Source: Candidatus Poribacteria bacterium WGA-3G (GTDB lineage: Bacteria > Poribacteria > WGA-4E > WGA-3G). Taken from it: a stretch of DNA of 13,675 nucleotides. Below are positions 4,989 to 12,073 of this stretch, in pieces. The translations under genes were made by a program, and so were the position numbers. The DNA lies in assembly GCA_000406005.1 (NCBI GenBank), contig ASZN01000100.1, forward strand, positions 1-13,675. The letters are read 5' to 3'. Under the pieces are notes generated by a model. The model searched no databases, was not told where the DNA came from, and worked only from the letters and a program-made list of their open reading frames with translations. Numbering within the stretch: position 1 is the stretch's first letter; each line of letters begins with the position of its first letter.

Positions 4989-7082
4989 TTAAAATGGAAT
5001 ATCACGTCCACGGTTGCCTTGGTTGTTGCTTGCTATGTTTACGAGTTTCTGAAGTTCCTCAGTAAGTGGAGTGTAGTCATCAACAAATTTATCGGAGAGT
5101 GCTGCAAGTTGTCCACCTAATCTCTGTAGAGAGTCTCTGTGTGCTGTTGCAAACGAGTTTAAGGCTTTCGTTAGTTCTGACTCAAGTGTATCTTCTAAGT
5201 TATTGAATCTTATCCCTAATTGTTCAGCAAGATCTAACAATTCACGTTTTTGTTGATTCATAGCAGTTTGAGACGTATTGACAGTTTCTGATACTTTTTG
5301 CATTATATCATCAACTCCCTGAGTAACTTGCTCTATAGTTGTTTGAAGATCGTTTGAATGAGTAGTCAAAGCATCACGTTGGTTCTCCATACTTCTATGT
5401 GAATCTGCAATCGTAATTTTAACAGTATCCGAAAAGTCTGTCGTAATCTGATCTAAGGTGCTTTTCAATTGTTGTGTGAGATCCTTGGTAAAACCTGTCA
5501 TTAACTTAGCAATCTGGTTTCTGCTTTCCTCAAACACAGTATCAAGTTCGGATCCGATACTATTTATAGATTCCTGAAGTTGTTGATTAGCAGCCGCTGT
5601 GGCACTTTCAAGCTCGCTGAATCGTTGTGTTAATGCTTCCCGCTGTTGGTTCATGCTATCATGAGATTGTTCAATAGAGGTATTAACAGATTTTGAGAAA
5701 TTCGTTGCCAATTGATCGATATTTTCAGTAGTACTTTTGACGGTTGTCTCCAAAAGTACAGATTGTTCCAACAACGCGTCACGTTGGGATTCTACGTTAT
5801 CATGCGATTCTCTAATTGCTGTCTGAACGGCACTTGAGAAATCTGTGGTGAGTTTATCTAATCGACTTTCAATGAGCGGGAACGCTTCATGTGCTCTTTG
5901 GCGTAAGGAACTGAAAGCATCTAATTGATCGTTTAAGGTGTGAAGAATCGGATCCAACTTTTCAGTACAAGCGACAATGCTTTCACTCCGACCTGCGATT
6001 GTGTTTGAAGACTCAGCTATTAACACAACCGATTCTCTGGATTTTTCGATACTTTCAGCCGCAATCCGAAATTCATCAGCAAGTTCGTCCATCTGTTGAC
6101 GATACTGTTCCTGCCATGCTACAGTTTTTTCAACAGCTTCGTTTAACTGTTTGAAATTTTCGCCAAATTGTTCACTAATTTTGGCGTTAAATTCTTCAAT
6201 AACTGTTTTAAGGGCTTCAATTAATTCGTCGGTAGCAAGTTTCGCAACACTTTCAGCAACGTTTCTTGAAAATACCTGGAATTCATCTATCAGTAAATCA
6301 TGCTTGGTGGAAAAGGTTATTGCTAAATTTTCTAATTGCGTCCTAAGAGCACTCTGACCATCGGTGAATGCAGCTTGCAGATTGGTTAACTTCTCGCGTG
6401 TTTGGTTACCCTCTTCCATTTGTAGATTGATGAGGTTGTCATGTTTTTCCGCGACAGTTTTGTTTAAGGAATCGTGCCTCTCTGAAACGGTAGTTGTTAA
6501 TCCTTGTAGTTGTGCGACAGTTTCATTTTGTCCATCAGCAAGAGAGGTATGAATGCCAGTAAGACCTTCTTTAATACTACCTAACGCAGTCCGGGTTTCG
6601 CTCCCTTCTTTTTCAATAGTTGTATTCAACGTTACTAATTGTGCCAAAAGATTAACATCTCCGGATGTTTGAATATCTATTACTTTACTACTCATATCCG
6701 CTGTAGTCGGAAATAGGGTTATGAATTTCAGAATAAGTGCATATCCAATTCCAATGAGTGAAGTTAAAAAAGAAAGTTTGAGACCTTCTAATAAATGTGG
6801 GATACTTTCCTCAATATTCTGGATATCAAAAACCTGAAGACCTCTATAGATTCCAAGAAAAGTCCCGAAAACACCAATAACGGTAACTACTGTAGCTGCA
6901 GTGTTGGTACGCGTATAGCCATCTTTTTGCCACAATAAAATGCTGAACACCAATAAACCAACAACAATTTGGAAATATACGTATCGACGCGTAAATAATT
7001 CCAGAACTAAGAAGTTATTAACTATTAAAATTGAGACAATACTGATAAGCGACGAAACTATGAAAATAATTATTTTTTTCAT
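4989..7082 (-). CDS. zorA: ZorA-like MotA/TolQ/ExbB proton-channel protein with long coiled-coil tail
   Basis: The N-terminal part has hydrophobic segments at about 3-28, 36-51, 62-84 and 104-124. The third contains VIGVFGTFLGIYRGL, the MotA/TolQ/ExbB signature pattern of glycines around the ion path, and the fourth contains FLTSLIGIGYAL. From about residue 140 to the end (697) the protein is Gln/Ser/Thr/Glu-rich, helical and coiled-coil-like, with a tandem repeat of 47 residues starting at 411, 458, 546 and 593. In characterised Zorya systems ZorA forms a pentamer around ZorB, and its long cytoplasmic tail passes the signal of cell-envelope disturbance to the effector. The length here is similar to that of ZorA proteins and more than twice that of flagellar MotA. 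The ATG start has AAGGTGG just upstream. The zorB-like and HNH genes follow on the same strand. The tail superficially resembles a chemoreceptor, but no HAMP or signalling tip is visible. Confidence 0.87.
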   Translation of the reverse strand: MKKIIIFIVSSLISIVSILIVNNFLVLELFTRRYVYFQIVVGLLVFSILLWQKDGYTRTNTAATVVTVIGVFGTFLGIYRGLQVFDIQNIEESIPHLLEGLKLSFLTSLIGIGYALILKFITLFPTTADMSSKVIDIQTSGDVNLLAQLVTLNTTIEKEGSETRTALGSIKEGLTGIHTSLADGQNETVAQLQGLTTTVSERHDSLNKTVAEKHDNLINLQMEEGNQTREKLTNLQAAFTDGQSALRTQLENLAITFSTKHDLLIDEFQVFSRNVAESVAKLATDELIEALKTVIEEFNAKISEQFGENFKQLNEAVEKTVAWQEQYRQQMDELADEFRIAAESIEKSRESVVLIAESSNTIAGRSESIVACTEKLDPILHTLNDQLDAFSSLRQRAHEAFPLIESRLDKLTTDFSSAVQTAIRESHDNVESQRDALLEQSVLLETTVKSTTENIDQLATNFSKSVNTSIEQSHDSMNQQREALTQRFSELESATAAANQQLQESINSIGSELDTVFEESRNQIAKLMTGFTKDLTQQLKSTLDQITTDFSDTVKITIADSHRSMENQRDALTTHSNDLQTTIEQVTQGVDDIMQKVSETVNTSQTAMNQQKRELLDLAEQLGIRFNNLEDTLESELTKALNSFATAHRDSLQRLGGQLAALSDKFVDDYTPLTEELQKLVNIASNNQGNRGRDIPF
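5166..5852 (-). repeat. 47-residue tandem repeats encoded in the zorA-like tail
   Basis: Protein units begin at residue 411 (LTTDFSSAV), 458 (LATNFSKSV), 546 (ITTDFSDTV) and 593 (IMQKVSETV). The spacing is 47 within each pair, with 88 residues between the second and third. Shared positions include S-H-D/R at +16 to +18 in the first three units and a Q-Q/S-R/K-x-A/E-L pattern just after. The repeats are diverged in sequence, so this is an old internal duplication. Confidence 0.7.
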
Positions 7083-7110
7083 GAAACCACCTTGTGAGTT
7101 TTAGACATCA

Positions 7111-7138
7111 ACAATAACACGTAACAGGAAAAAGTCAA
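7111..7138 (-). promoter_or_regulatory. Candidate promoter of the Zorya-like operon
   Basis: On the minus strand TTGACT (7133-7138) and TATTGT (7111-7116) lie 16 bases apart, about 30 bases ahead of the zorA-like start. An alternative is a perfect TATAAT at 7163-7168, which lacks a good -35 box. Both are predictions from sequence alone. Confidence 0.35.
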
Positions 7139-7213
7139 CAAAATTCTCGGGTCTATGAGCGCATTATATCCAAAAATCCCCGATTACAAATACACAGCTA
7201 TATCCTGAATCAC

Positions 7214-7241
7214 GAACATACCGCCCTTACAGGGCTAAAGA
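7214..7241 (+). repeat. Dispersed hairpin repeat, copy 1
   Basis: A 28-bp unit whose core GCCC-TTACA-GGGC (7223-7235) forms a perfect four-pair stem. It lies in the 773-bp gene-free gap 7083-7855. Confidence 0.6.
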
Positions 7242-7264
7242 GTCGAGACGCAACGCGGTTCTAT

Positions 7265-7292
7265 AAACATACCGTCCCTACAGGACTGAAGA
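7265..7292 (+). repeat. Dispersed hairpin repeat, copy 2
   Basis: Matches copy 1, with core GTCC-CTACA-GGAC (7274-7286). The stem differs from copy 1 by a paired change (C-G to T-A), so the hairpin is kept. Confidence 0.6.
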
Positions 7293-7307
7293 CCTTCAAA
7301 ATAAGAA

Positions 7308-7323
7308 AACTCTTCTAATCCGC
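7308..7323 (+). repeat. 16-bp repeat shared with the right flank of the MITE-like element
   Basis: AACTCTTCTAATCCGC occurs here and again at 8362-8377, and the similarity continues weakly for about 12 more bases. The second copy borders the 122-bp element and helps reconstruct its insertion site. Confidence 0.55.
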
Positions 7324-7414
7324 AAATTCTGTGTCATCCATAATAATCCTCAATTCAGACGAAAACACCATAATCCTGTAAATCACTTGAATCACATAAA
7401 TCACAGTTCGGATT

Positions 7415-7639
7415 GTAGGTTGGGTTGAGCGGCGAAAGTCAAAAACATACAATTTATGCAATGAATCTCTGCCTGCGATGCCGCATCCGAATAGATAAAC
7501 ATAGCAAAACCCAACAATCCAAACTAACCAGAGGATGCGTTGGGTTTTACTCCGTTTTTGATAATGTTAGGTTTTCGGTGAAGTTGAAAGTTATCTTCTA
7601 TGCGGCGTTTTCAGTAATATTCCGTTCAACCCAACCTAC
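7415..7639. repeat. 225-bp nested palindromic intergenic element
   Basis: The ends are exact 14-bp inverted repeats: GTAGGTTGGGTTGA (7415-7428) and its complement (7626-7639). Inside lies a second exact 10-bp pair, AAAACCCAAC (7506-7515) and GTTGGGTTTT (7539-7548). No coding sequence is credible within it. The layout is that of a non-autonomous, MITE- or REP-like element; I see no target-site duplication that proves transposition. Confidence 0.55.
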
Positions 7640-7662
7640 GACTGTATCAAATCAATGGATTA
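7562..7662 (+). repeat. 101-bp direct repeat, copy A
   Basis: Gapless match to 8483-8583 with 13 differences by hand count, most of them in the last 22 bases. It covers the right part of the nested palindromic element and about 20 bases beyond it. Confidence 0.75.
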
Positions 7663-7695
7663 AAATTCGCGACAATCCGCGATTCAGACATTTAT

Positions 7696-7723
7696 GAACA
7701 TACCATCTGTACCGGAACAAAGA
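7696..7723 (+). repeat. Dispersed hairpin repeat, degenerate copy 3
   Basis: Starts GAACATACC like copy 1 and ends CAAAGA, but the stem core has decayed. It is called a copy on overall alignment only. Confidence 0.35.
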
Positions 7724-7738
7724 ACTGGACAATTTCCT

Positions 7739-7767
7739 TTGATTTAGACAGGGAATTATGGTAAAAT
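7739..7767 (+). promoter_or_regulatory. Predicted sigma-70 promoter of the 126-aa gene
   Basis: TTGATT (7739-7744) and TAAAAT (7762-7767) are exactly 17 bases apart, close to the consensus of both boxes. The start point would be near 7775, leaving a leader of about 80 bases before the ATG at 7856. Confidence 0.5.
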
Positions 7768-7855
7768 ATGGACAGATTTCCGATCTTTGACGCGAAGACG
7801 CTACAATACAAAACGATTTCCGTAGGTTGTCCAATAAGTTGGTTGGAGGAAGCAC

Positions 7856-8236
7856 ATGCCTAACCCAAAAGCGAAACCTTACCCGAAGGGCCTCAAAGCA
7901 GCGATGAACCAAAAATCAGAGATCCTCTCCAAAGCACAAGCATTGTGGGAAGTCGGCATGACAGAAACGGCACAACCGCTCTGGCTATCCGCTGCCAACT
8001 ATGAGGAACATATCGCTCCGATGCTCGATGCCTTGGGACGCGAATTAGAAGGCGCGATACATCGTATCAGTGCAGCGTCATGTTATGAAAAGGCCGGGGA
8101 TCCGAGTCGCGCCGTGAACCTGTATCGTGCAGCACTTTCGGGGCCATTGCGTGATGATACGCGGCAAGAGGTAGAGAACATGCTGCGTGCCTGTCTTATT
8201 GCATTGAATCGTAAGCCGGTGAAAAGCATTTTATAA
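7856..8236 (+). CDS. Unknown 126-aa helical (TPR-like) protein
   Basis: I do not recognise a named family. The protein is almost wholly helical and looks like two helix-turn-helix hairpins of TPR type: AQALWEVGMTETAQPLWLSA (27-46) and ASCYEKAGDPSRAVNLYRAA (74-93). It has no signal peptide or membrane segment. The ATG start has a strong GGAGGA five bases upstream, and a good promoter precedes it. Codon use is more GC-rich than in the Zorya-like operon, so it may belong to the resident genome. It stands alone on the plus strand, with the repeat-filled gap on its left and a MITE-like element starting four bases after its stop codon. A scaffold or protein-binding role is possible, but nothing shows it. 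Confidence 0.72.
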   Translation: MPNPKAKPYPKGLKAAMNQKSEILSKAQALWEVGMTETAQPLWLSAANYEEHIAPMLDALGRELEGAIHRISAASCYEKAGDPSRAVNLYRAALSGPLRDDTRQEVENMLRACLIALNRKPVKSIL

Positions 8237-8240
8237 CTCT

Positions 8241-8362
8241 TAGGACTTACGCATGCTGCTCTTTTGTAGCATAGGCTGTTAGCCTGTGCCAAGAGAACAT
8301 CCAGTTTTTTCGGGAATTCCGATCTAATAGAGCGTGCTACAATCAAAACTGCGTAAGTCCTA
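8241..8362. mobile_element. 122-bp MITE-like element with 13-bp terminal inverted repeats
   Basis: The ends TAGGACTTACGCA (8241-8253) and TGCGTAAGTCCTA (8350-8362) are exact reverse complements. ACTCT occurs directly on both sides (8236-8240 and 8363-8367), which would be a 5-bp target duplication. If the ends are instead read one base pair further in, a TA duplication of the IS630/Tc1 kind also fits. No transposase is inside, so it would depend on one elsewhere. It holds a further inner pair (TGTAGCA / TGCTACA) and an AGGCT-GTT-AGCCT hairpin. It sits four bases past the stop codon of the 126-aa gene. Confidence 0.7.
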
Positions 8363-8482
8363 ACTCTTCTAATCCGCGAAATCCGTGTTACCCGCGATTT
8401 GCGGCGTAATCCCCCAAATGCGACGTGCATTCACACAATAACGGGTCATTCAATTGTAGGTTTTTGGTGTGGTGTTTTTCAC

Positions 8483-8583
8483 TAATGTTAGGTTTTCGGT
8501 AAAATTGAAAGTTATCTTCTATGCGGAATTTTCAGTAATACCCCGTTCAACCCAACCTACGGAGGCATTAAACCGATGGATTA
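8483..8583 (+). repeat. 101-bp direct repeat, copy B
   Basis: Matches copy A at 7562-7662 without gaps. It ends four bases before the stop codon of the first AAA/nuclease gene, so it forms that gene's downstream region. Together with the MITE-like element it fills most of the 350-bp gap 8237-8586. Confidence 0.75.
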
Positions 8584-8586
8584 TTT

Positions 8587-10194
8587 CTATTCAATGATGC
8601 GATGTGCATCCGAAGGACGTTCTTGGATGACAGGAATGACATAACTCCGAACAGTTACATCGTCAATCGTCTCCGTCTCTACACGCGACGCTGGTTCTTG
8701 ACGATGGTCAAATACGATATAGTATCCTTCCGTCGTGCCTTCCAATTTCAGGTATGCTGCTAACTGTTTCTTGCCCGCTTGGTAGCGACTATCACCTTCC
8801 CAAATCTTCGTTTCAACGATATATTTTTTCCGATTACGGTAAATAAGCAGATCCATCCGTCCGCGTCCTGTTTGGACTTCAAGATACATTACACCGCCAA
8901 CAAGTTGGACAAACTGATCAAGATATGCCAACAGTAAATGCTGTCCAATAAACTCTTGCGGTGTATCTGGCACTTGCAAAACTCGGAACCCGGCGCGAGC
9001 AATGAAAGCCTGAAAGTTATTGAGTAGCGTCACCATGTCAATATCTCCATGGGATGTCAGATAATCCTGAAAGCCCGCAACATTGTCTGCAGGGAGATAT
9101 TCATTCTCAAGCCCATTTACGAGCGGTTTAAATGCTTGTAGGATGCAGTAGTGATAGATCGGATTGAGGATCTCACACATACCGTCAGGACTTTCTTTAA
9201 TGACCCCATACGTCGCAAGTTCATTCATGATTTCATTGCGCCACGTAAAGCGGACGCCAATGTCATAAGAAGCGATTTTCATCAGGAGTGTTTCAAACCG
9301 CCTATCTCTGCGGATATTAGTGAGCAGATGCGTAAGATTAACATTGTCCTCTTCAAGAAGCTGCGTGTGTGCCGTTGTAAAGTGCGCCATCGTAATCGGA
9401 TCGGTTTTCGGGATGTCCATCGTTTCTGTGAGGATCTCGGCGAAGTGATTGACAAGCACAGGTTGCCCCGCAGTTTGCTTGTGAATAGATGCAATGACCT
9501 CTTCCTCAAAGGGCTGACCAACCTCTTCGGTATATTGTCCAAGCAGCTCATGCACCTGTTCAAAGGTGAAATTCGGCAAGTTGAACTCATCTTGGATGTT
9601 GAAAGGAGAGACAGAACGATCATAACTGAGTTGTGTAATACTCTTGACTCCGATAATACTCACGCTGTGAGGGCACCGATTCTCATCTGTGAGATAAATA
9701 CGGCGGAGTGAATGCAGAAAACCTTTGAGTGCTTCGCGCGGAATAGCGTCAAACTCGTCAATGATGAGAACGACTCTATGGTCTGGTAGGAAACGATCGA
9801 AACGTGTAAAGAACCTTCGCATTGAAACGTGGTCGGTGAGCGTTGTGTTTTCTAAAAATTGGATGAGTGCTTTGGCGGGAGTTTCTTCTCGCTTCTGAAA
9901 AACGGTTTCTATTTCTTCACGGATATCTTCGTAAAGGTTACAGTAAAATTCGGCAGCGGTATAGTCTTCGTACTCCTCAAAATTCAATTGGATTGGGAAG
10001 TAGCCGGGCTCCTCGGTGGTAAGTGTGTCGAGTGCCAATCGAAAGAAGGTTGTCTTGCCCGTCTGTCGCGGTGCGAAGAGGACAATATAGCGTCCTTCTT
10101 TGACGCGTTTGATGAGTTCTGTTTTCTCCTCCGTGCGTGGGACGACATAGTGTCGGCTCGGATACACGCGGCCTTGTGTTCCAAAGGTTCTCAC
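8587..10194 (-). CDS. AAA-like ATPase fused to a PD-(D/E)XK nuclease-like domain (paralogue 1)
   Basis: This 535-aa protein has an N-terminal P-loop ATPase and a C-terminal nuclease-fold domain. Walker A is APRQTGKTT (41-49, with K47 and T48); Walker B is VVLIIDEFD (141-149, with D146 and E147). TAGQPVLVN (241-249) resembles the lid motif of STAND/AAA_35-type ATPases. The C-terminal core is GRMDLLI (D448) followed by IVETK (E461, K463), the D-Xn-ExK arrangement of PD-(D/E)XK enzymes. No membrane segment is seen. Proteins of this architecture are common as large paralogous sets in some phyla, and their function is mostly unknown; a DNA-directed, ATP-controlled role in defence or mobile-element control is an inference. 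The start is GTG with AGGAG seven bases upstream. It has its own strong promoter and a close paralogue immediately upstream. Confidence 0.85.
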   Translation of the reverse strand: MRTFGTQGRVYPSRHYVVPRTEEKTELIKRVKEGRYIVLFAPRQTGKTTFFRLALDTLTTEEPGYFPIQLNFEEYEDYTAAEFYCNLYEDIREEIETVFQKREETPAKALIQFLENTTLTDHVSMRRFFTRFDRFLPDHRVVLIIDEFDAIPREALKGFLHSLRRIYLTDENRCPHSVSIIGVKSITQLSYDRSVSPFNIQDEFNLPNFTFEQVHELLGQYTEEVGQPFEEEVIASIHKQTAGQPVLVNHFAEILTETMDIPKTDPITMAHFTTAHTQLLEEDNVNLTHLLTNIRRDRRFETLLMKIASYDIGVRFTWRNEIMNELATYGVIKESPDGMCEILNPIYHYCILQAFKPLVNGLENEYLPADNVAGFQDYLTSHGDIDMVTLLNNFQAFIARAGFRVLQVPDTPQEFIGQHLLLAYLDQFVQLVGGVMYLEVQTGRGRMDLLIYRNRKKYIVETKIWEGDSRYQAGKKQLAAYLKLEGTTEGYYIVFDHRQEPASRVETETIDDVTVRSYVIPVIQERPSDAHRIIE

Positions 10195-10271
10195 TTCTAT
10201 ACTCCTATTGCAGTTCGCATTTTAGGAGAATTGTATCATACTGCTATCTGAAAGTCAACGCTCGTGTAGAT
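10195..10271 (-). promoter_or_regulatory. Near-consensus promoter and leader of AAA/nuclease paralogue 1
   Basis: On the minus strand TTGACT (10253-10258) and TACAAT (10230-10235) are 17 bases apart, and AGGAG (10202-10206) precedes the GTG start by seven bases. The whole stretch, plus the first 14 coding bases, is identical to that of paralogue 2 at 11929-12019. Confidence 0.75.
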
Positions 10272-10298
10272 TTGTTGCATCAAACCGATGGATTATTT

Positions 10299-11942
10299 CT
10301 ATTCAATGACGCGATGTGCGTCTGAAGGGCGTTCTTGAACCACAGGAATGACATAACTCCGAATTTTTACACCCGTTACGGTCTCTGTCTCCATGCGTCT
10401 ATTCCGAGAAACAGGTGCCCTCCCCGATTCTGGCATCTCACGGTGATCGAAGACCACGTAATATCCCTCACTTGCGGTTTCTAATTTCATATACGCGGCG
10501 AGTTGTTTCTTACCTCCCTGATAGTGTCGATCACCTCCCCAAATCTTCGTTTCGACGATGTACTTACGACCCTTATGGAGGATAAGAAGGTCTATCCTAC
10601 CACGTCCAGTTGGGACTTCCATGTACATCACCCCTGCTACACTCTCAACAAATTGATCCAGATAAGCAAAAAGCAGGTGCTGCCCGATGAATTCTTGAGG
10701 TGTATCGGGTACTTGGAGTATCTTGAACCCGGCACGAGCAACAAAATCACTGAAGTTATCAAGGAGCCGTTCCATCCGAATGTGTCCGGTAGGCGTGAGA
10801 TATTCGGATTCTGACGCGCCTTCCGGAAAATAGTCGCGCTCCAATCCGTTGACTATCGGCTTGAACGCTTGGAGGATACGGTAGAGATAAATCGGATTGA
10901 CGATCTCACACCTTCTGTCATCGCCTCTCTTGATAACGCCGTAGGTTACCAGTTCATCAATGATGTCATTGTCGGGATTAAATCGGACGCTGTTCTCATA
11001 AGAGACGATTTGCATCAGGACGGTTTCAAAATGGACGTTTCTACGGATATTGGATAGGAGGTGGTCGATGTTAGCGTTCCGTTCATCGAGGAGCCGTGTG
11101 TGCGCGGTTGCGAAGTGTACCATACCAACGGTTTCAGTCTTCGGGATGTCCAACTCCGTGGTGATGATCTGCGCGAACCGGTTGACGAGGAACGGTTGCC
11201 CCGCCGTCTGGCTATAGAGTGTGTTAACGACCTCCGGCGCGAAGGCTTGCCCGACCTCGTCTGTATACTGTCTGAGCAGGTCATGCACTTCTTCAGAGGT
11301 GAAGTTCGGCAAGTTCAATTCGTCTTGTATATTGAAAGGCGAGATTGACCTATCGTAGTTCAGCTGATGAATGCTCTTGACACCAATGATGCTGACACTG
11401 TGTGGACATTTCGCGGGAGTCGTCGTGAGATAAATGCGGCGGAGCGAATGCAAGAACCCTCTCAGAGCTTCTGACGGGATACCATCAAATTCGTCAATAA
11501 TCAGGATAACCCGCTGCTCGCCAAATTCAGCGTTTAGCAAATTCCCGAACCGTCTAAAAAATCTCTGCATTGACAGGTGATCGGTTATCTCTGTATTTCG
11601 CAAAAATTGTGTGAGTGTCTCAGGCGGTGATTGTCCGCGCTGCTGGAAGGTATTCTCAATTTCCTCTAAAATATCCTCGTAGAGTCCGTTGTAAAAAACC
11701 GAGGCGGTGCAATCTTCATATACCTCGAAATTCAGTTGGATTGGAAAATCGTTTTTTTCTTCCCGGGAGAGGATGTCCAAGGCACGTTGAAAAAAGGTCG
11801 TCTTGCCTGTCTGGCGCGGTGCGAAGATGACAATATAGCGGCCTTCTTTGACGCGATGGATGAAATCCTTAATTTTCTCGGAACGGTTGACAATATAATT
11901 TCTATTTGGGTCTACAGGACCTTGCGTCCCAAAGGTTCTCAC
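10299..11942 (-). CDS. AAA-like ATPase fused to a PD-(D/E)XK nuclease-like domain (paralogue 2)
   Basis: This 547-aa protein has the same architecture as its neighbour. Walker A is APRQTGKTT (41-49); Walker B is VILIIDEFD (145-153); the lid-like motif is TAGQPFLVN (246-254); the nuclease core is GRIDLLI (D451) with IVETK (E464, K466). By hand count 85 of the first 130 residues equal those of paralogue 1. The 12 extra residues are split between the region before Walker B (about 138-143) and the segment near 503-516. All predicted ATPase and nuclease residues are kept, so neither copy looks dead. The GTG start is supported by AGGAG seven bases upstream. The two genes form a head-to-tail tandem duplication about 1.7 kb long, each copy with its own promoter. 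Function is as uncertain as for the first copy. Confidence 0.85.
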   Translation of the reverse strand: MRTFGTQGPVDPNRNYIVNRSEKIKDFIHRVKEGRYIVIFAPRQTGKTTFFQRALDILSREEKNDFPIQLNFEVYEDCTASVFYNGLYEDILEEIENTFQQRGQSPPETLTQFLRNTEITDHLSMQRFFRRFGNLLNAEFGEQRVILIIDEFDGIPSEALRGFLHSLRRIYLTTTPAKCPHSVSIIGVKSIHQLNYDRSISPFNIQDELNLPNFTSEEVHDLLRQYTDEVGQAFAPEVVNTLYSQTAGQPFLVNRFAQIITTELDIPKTETVGMVHFATAHTRLLDERNANIDHLLSNIRRNVHFETVLMQIVSYENSVRFNPDNDIIDELVTYGVIKRGDDRRCEIVNPIYLYRILQAFKPIVNGLERDYFPEGASESEYLTPTGHIRMERLLDNFSDFVARAGFKILQVPDTPQEFIGQHLLFAYLDQFVESVAGVMYMEVPTGRGRIDLLILHKGRKYIVETKIWGGDRHYQGGKKQLAAYMKLETASEGYYVVFDHREMPESGRAPVSRNRRMETETVTGVKIRSYVIPVVQERPSDAHRVIE

Positions 11943-12019
11943 TTCTATACTCCTATTGCAGTTCGCATTTTAGGAGAATTGTATCATACTGCTATCTGAA
12001 AGTCAACGCTCGTGTAGAT
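11943..12019 (-). promoter_or_regulatory. Near-consensus promoter and leader of AAA/nuclease paralogue 2
   Basis: TTGACT (12001-12006) and TACAAT (11978-11983) with 17-base spacing, and AGGAG at 11950-11954. It is base-for-base the same as the leader of paralogue 1. Confidence 0.75.
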
Positions 12020-12049
12020 ATCCAGCAGGACTGTTTAGTTTTCCTGTTT

Positions 12050-12068
12050 GGGAATTCATCGGAATCCC
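12050..12068 (-). terminator. Hairpin after the metallopeptidase gene, weak terminator candidate
   Basis: GGGAATTC and GAATCCC pair with one bulged A around a four-base loop, six bases past the stop of the M81 gene. No T-tract follows, so termination is only suggested by position. Confidence 0.3.
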
Positions 12069-12073
12069 ATAAA

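Noticed and set aside
4989..7082. Chemoreceptor-like reading of the long coiled-coil protein
   Set aside because: The Ser/Gln/Thr-rich coiled coil recalls chemoreceptors, but there is no HAMP domain or signalling tip, while the MotA/TolQ/ExbB membrane core and OmpA partner are present.
3928..7082. Flagellar stator or Tol/Exb pair
   Set aside because: The tail is far too long, no flagellar, TonB or TolR-type genes are nearby, and an HNH nuclease is coupled to the pair.
7425..7697. 90-aa open frame on the plus strand
   Set aside because: It lies within the nested palindrome and direct repeat and has no ribosome site or domain.
8083..8430. 115-aa open frame on the minus strand
   Set aside because: It crosses the MITE-like element and runs antisense to the 126-aa gene.
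7083..8586. CRISPR array or intact insertion sequence
   Set aside because: The repeats differ in length and spacing, no regular spacers are present, and no transposase is encoded.
9151..9711. 186-aa open frame on the plus strand
   Set aside because: It is antisense to the AAA/nuclease gene, which has intact Walker and nuclease motifs. A shorter antisense frame occurs at the same place in the paralogue, as expected from shared sequence.
10209..10232. Seven-codon open frame (MRTAIGV) in the AAA/nuclease leader
   Set aside because: It starts with ATG but has no ribosome site; it is present in both leaders simply because they are identical.
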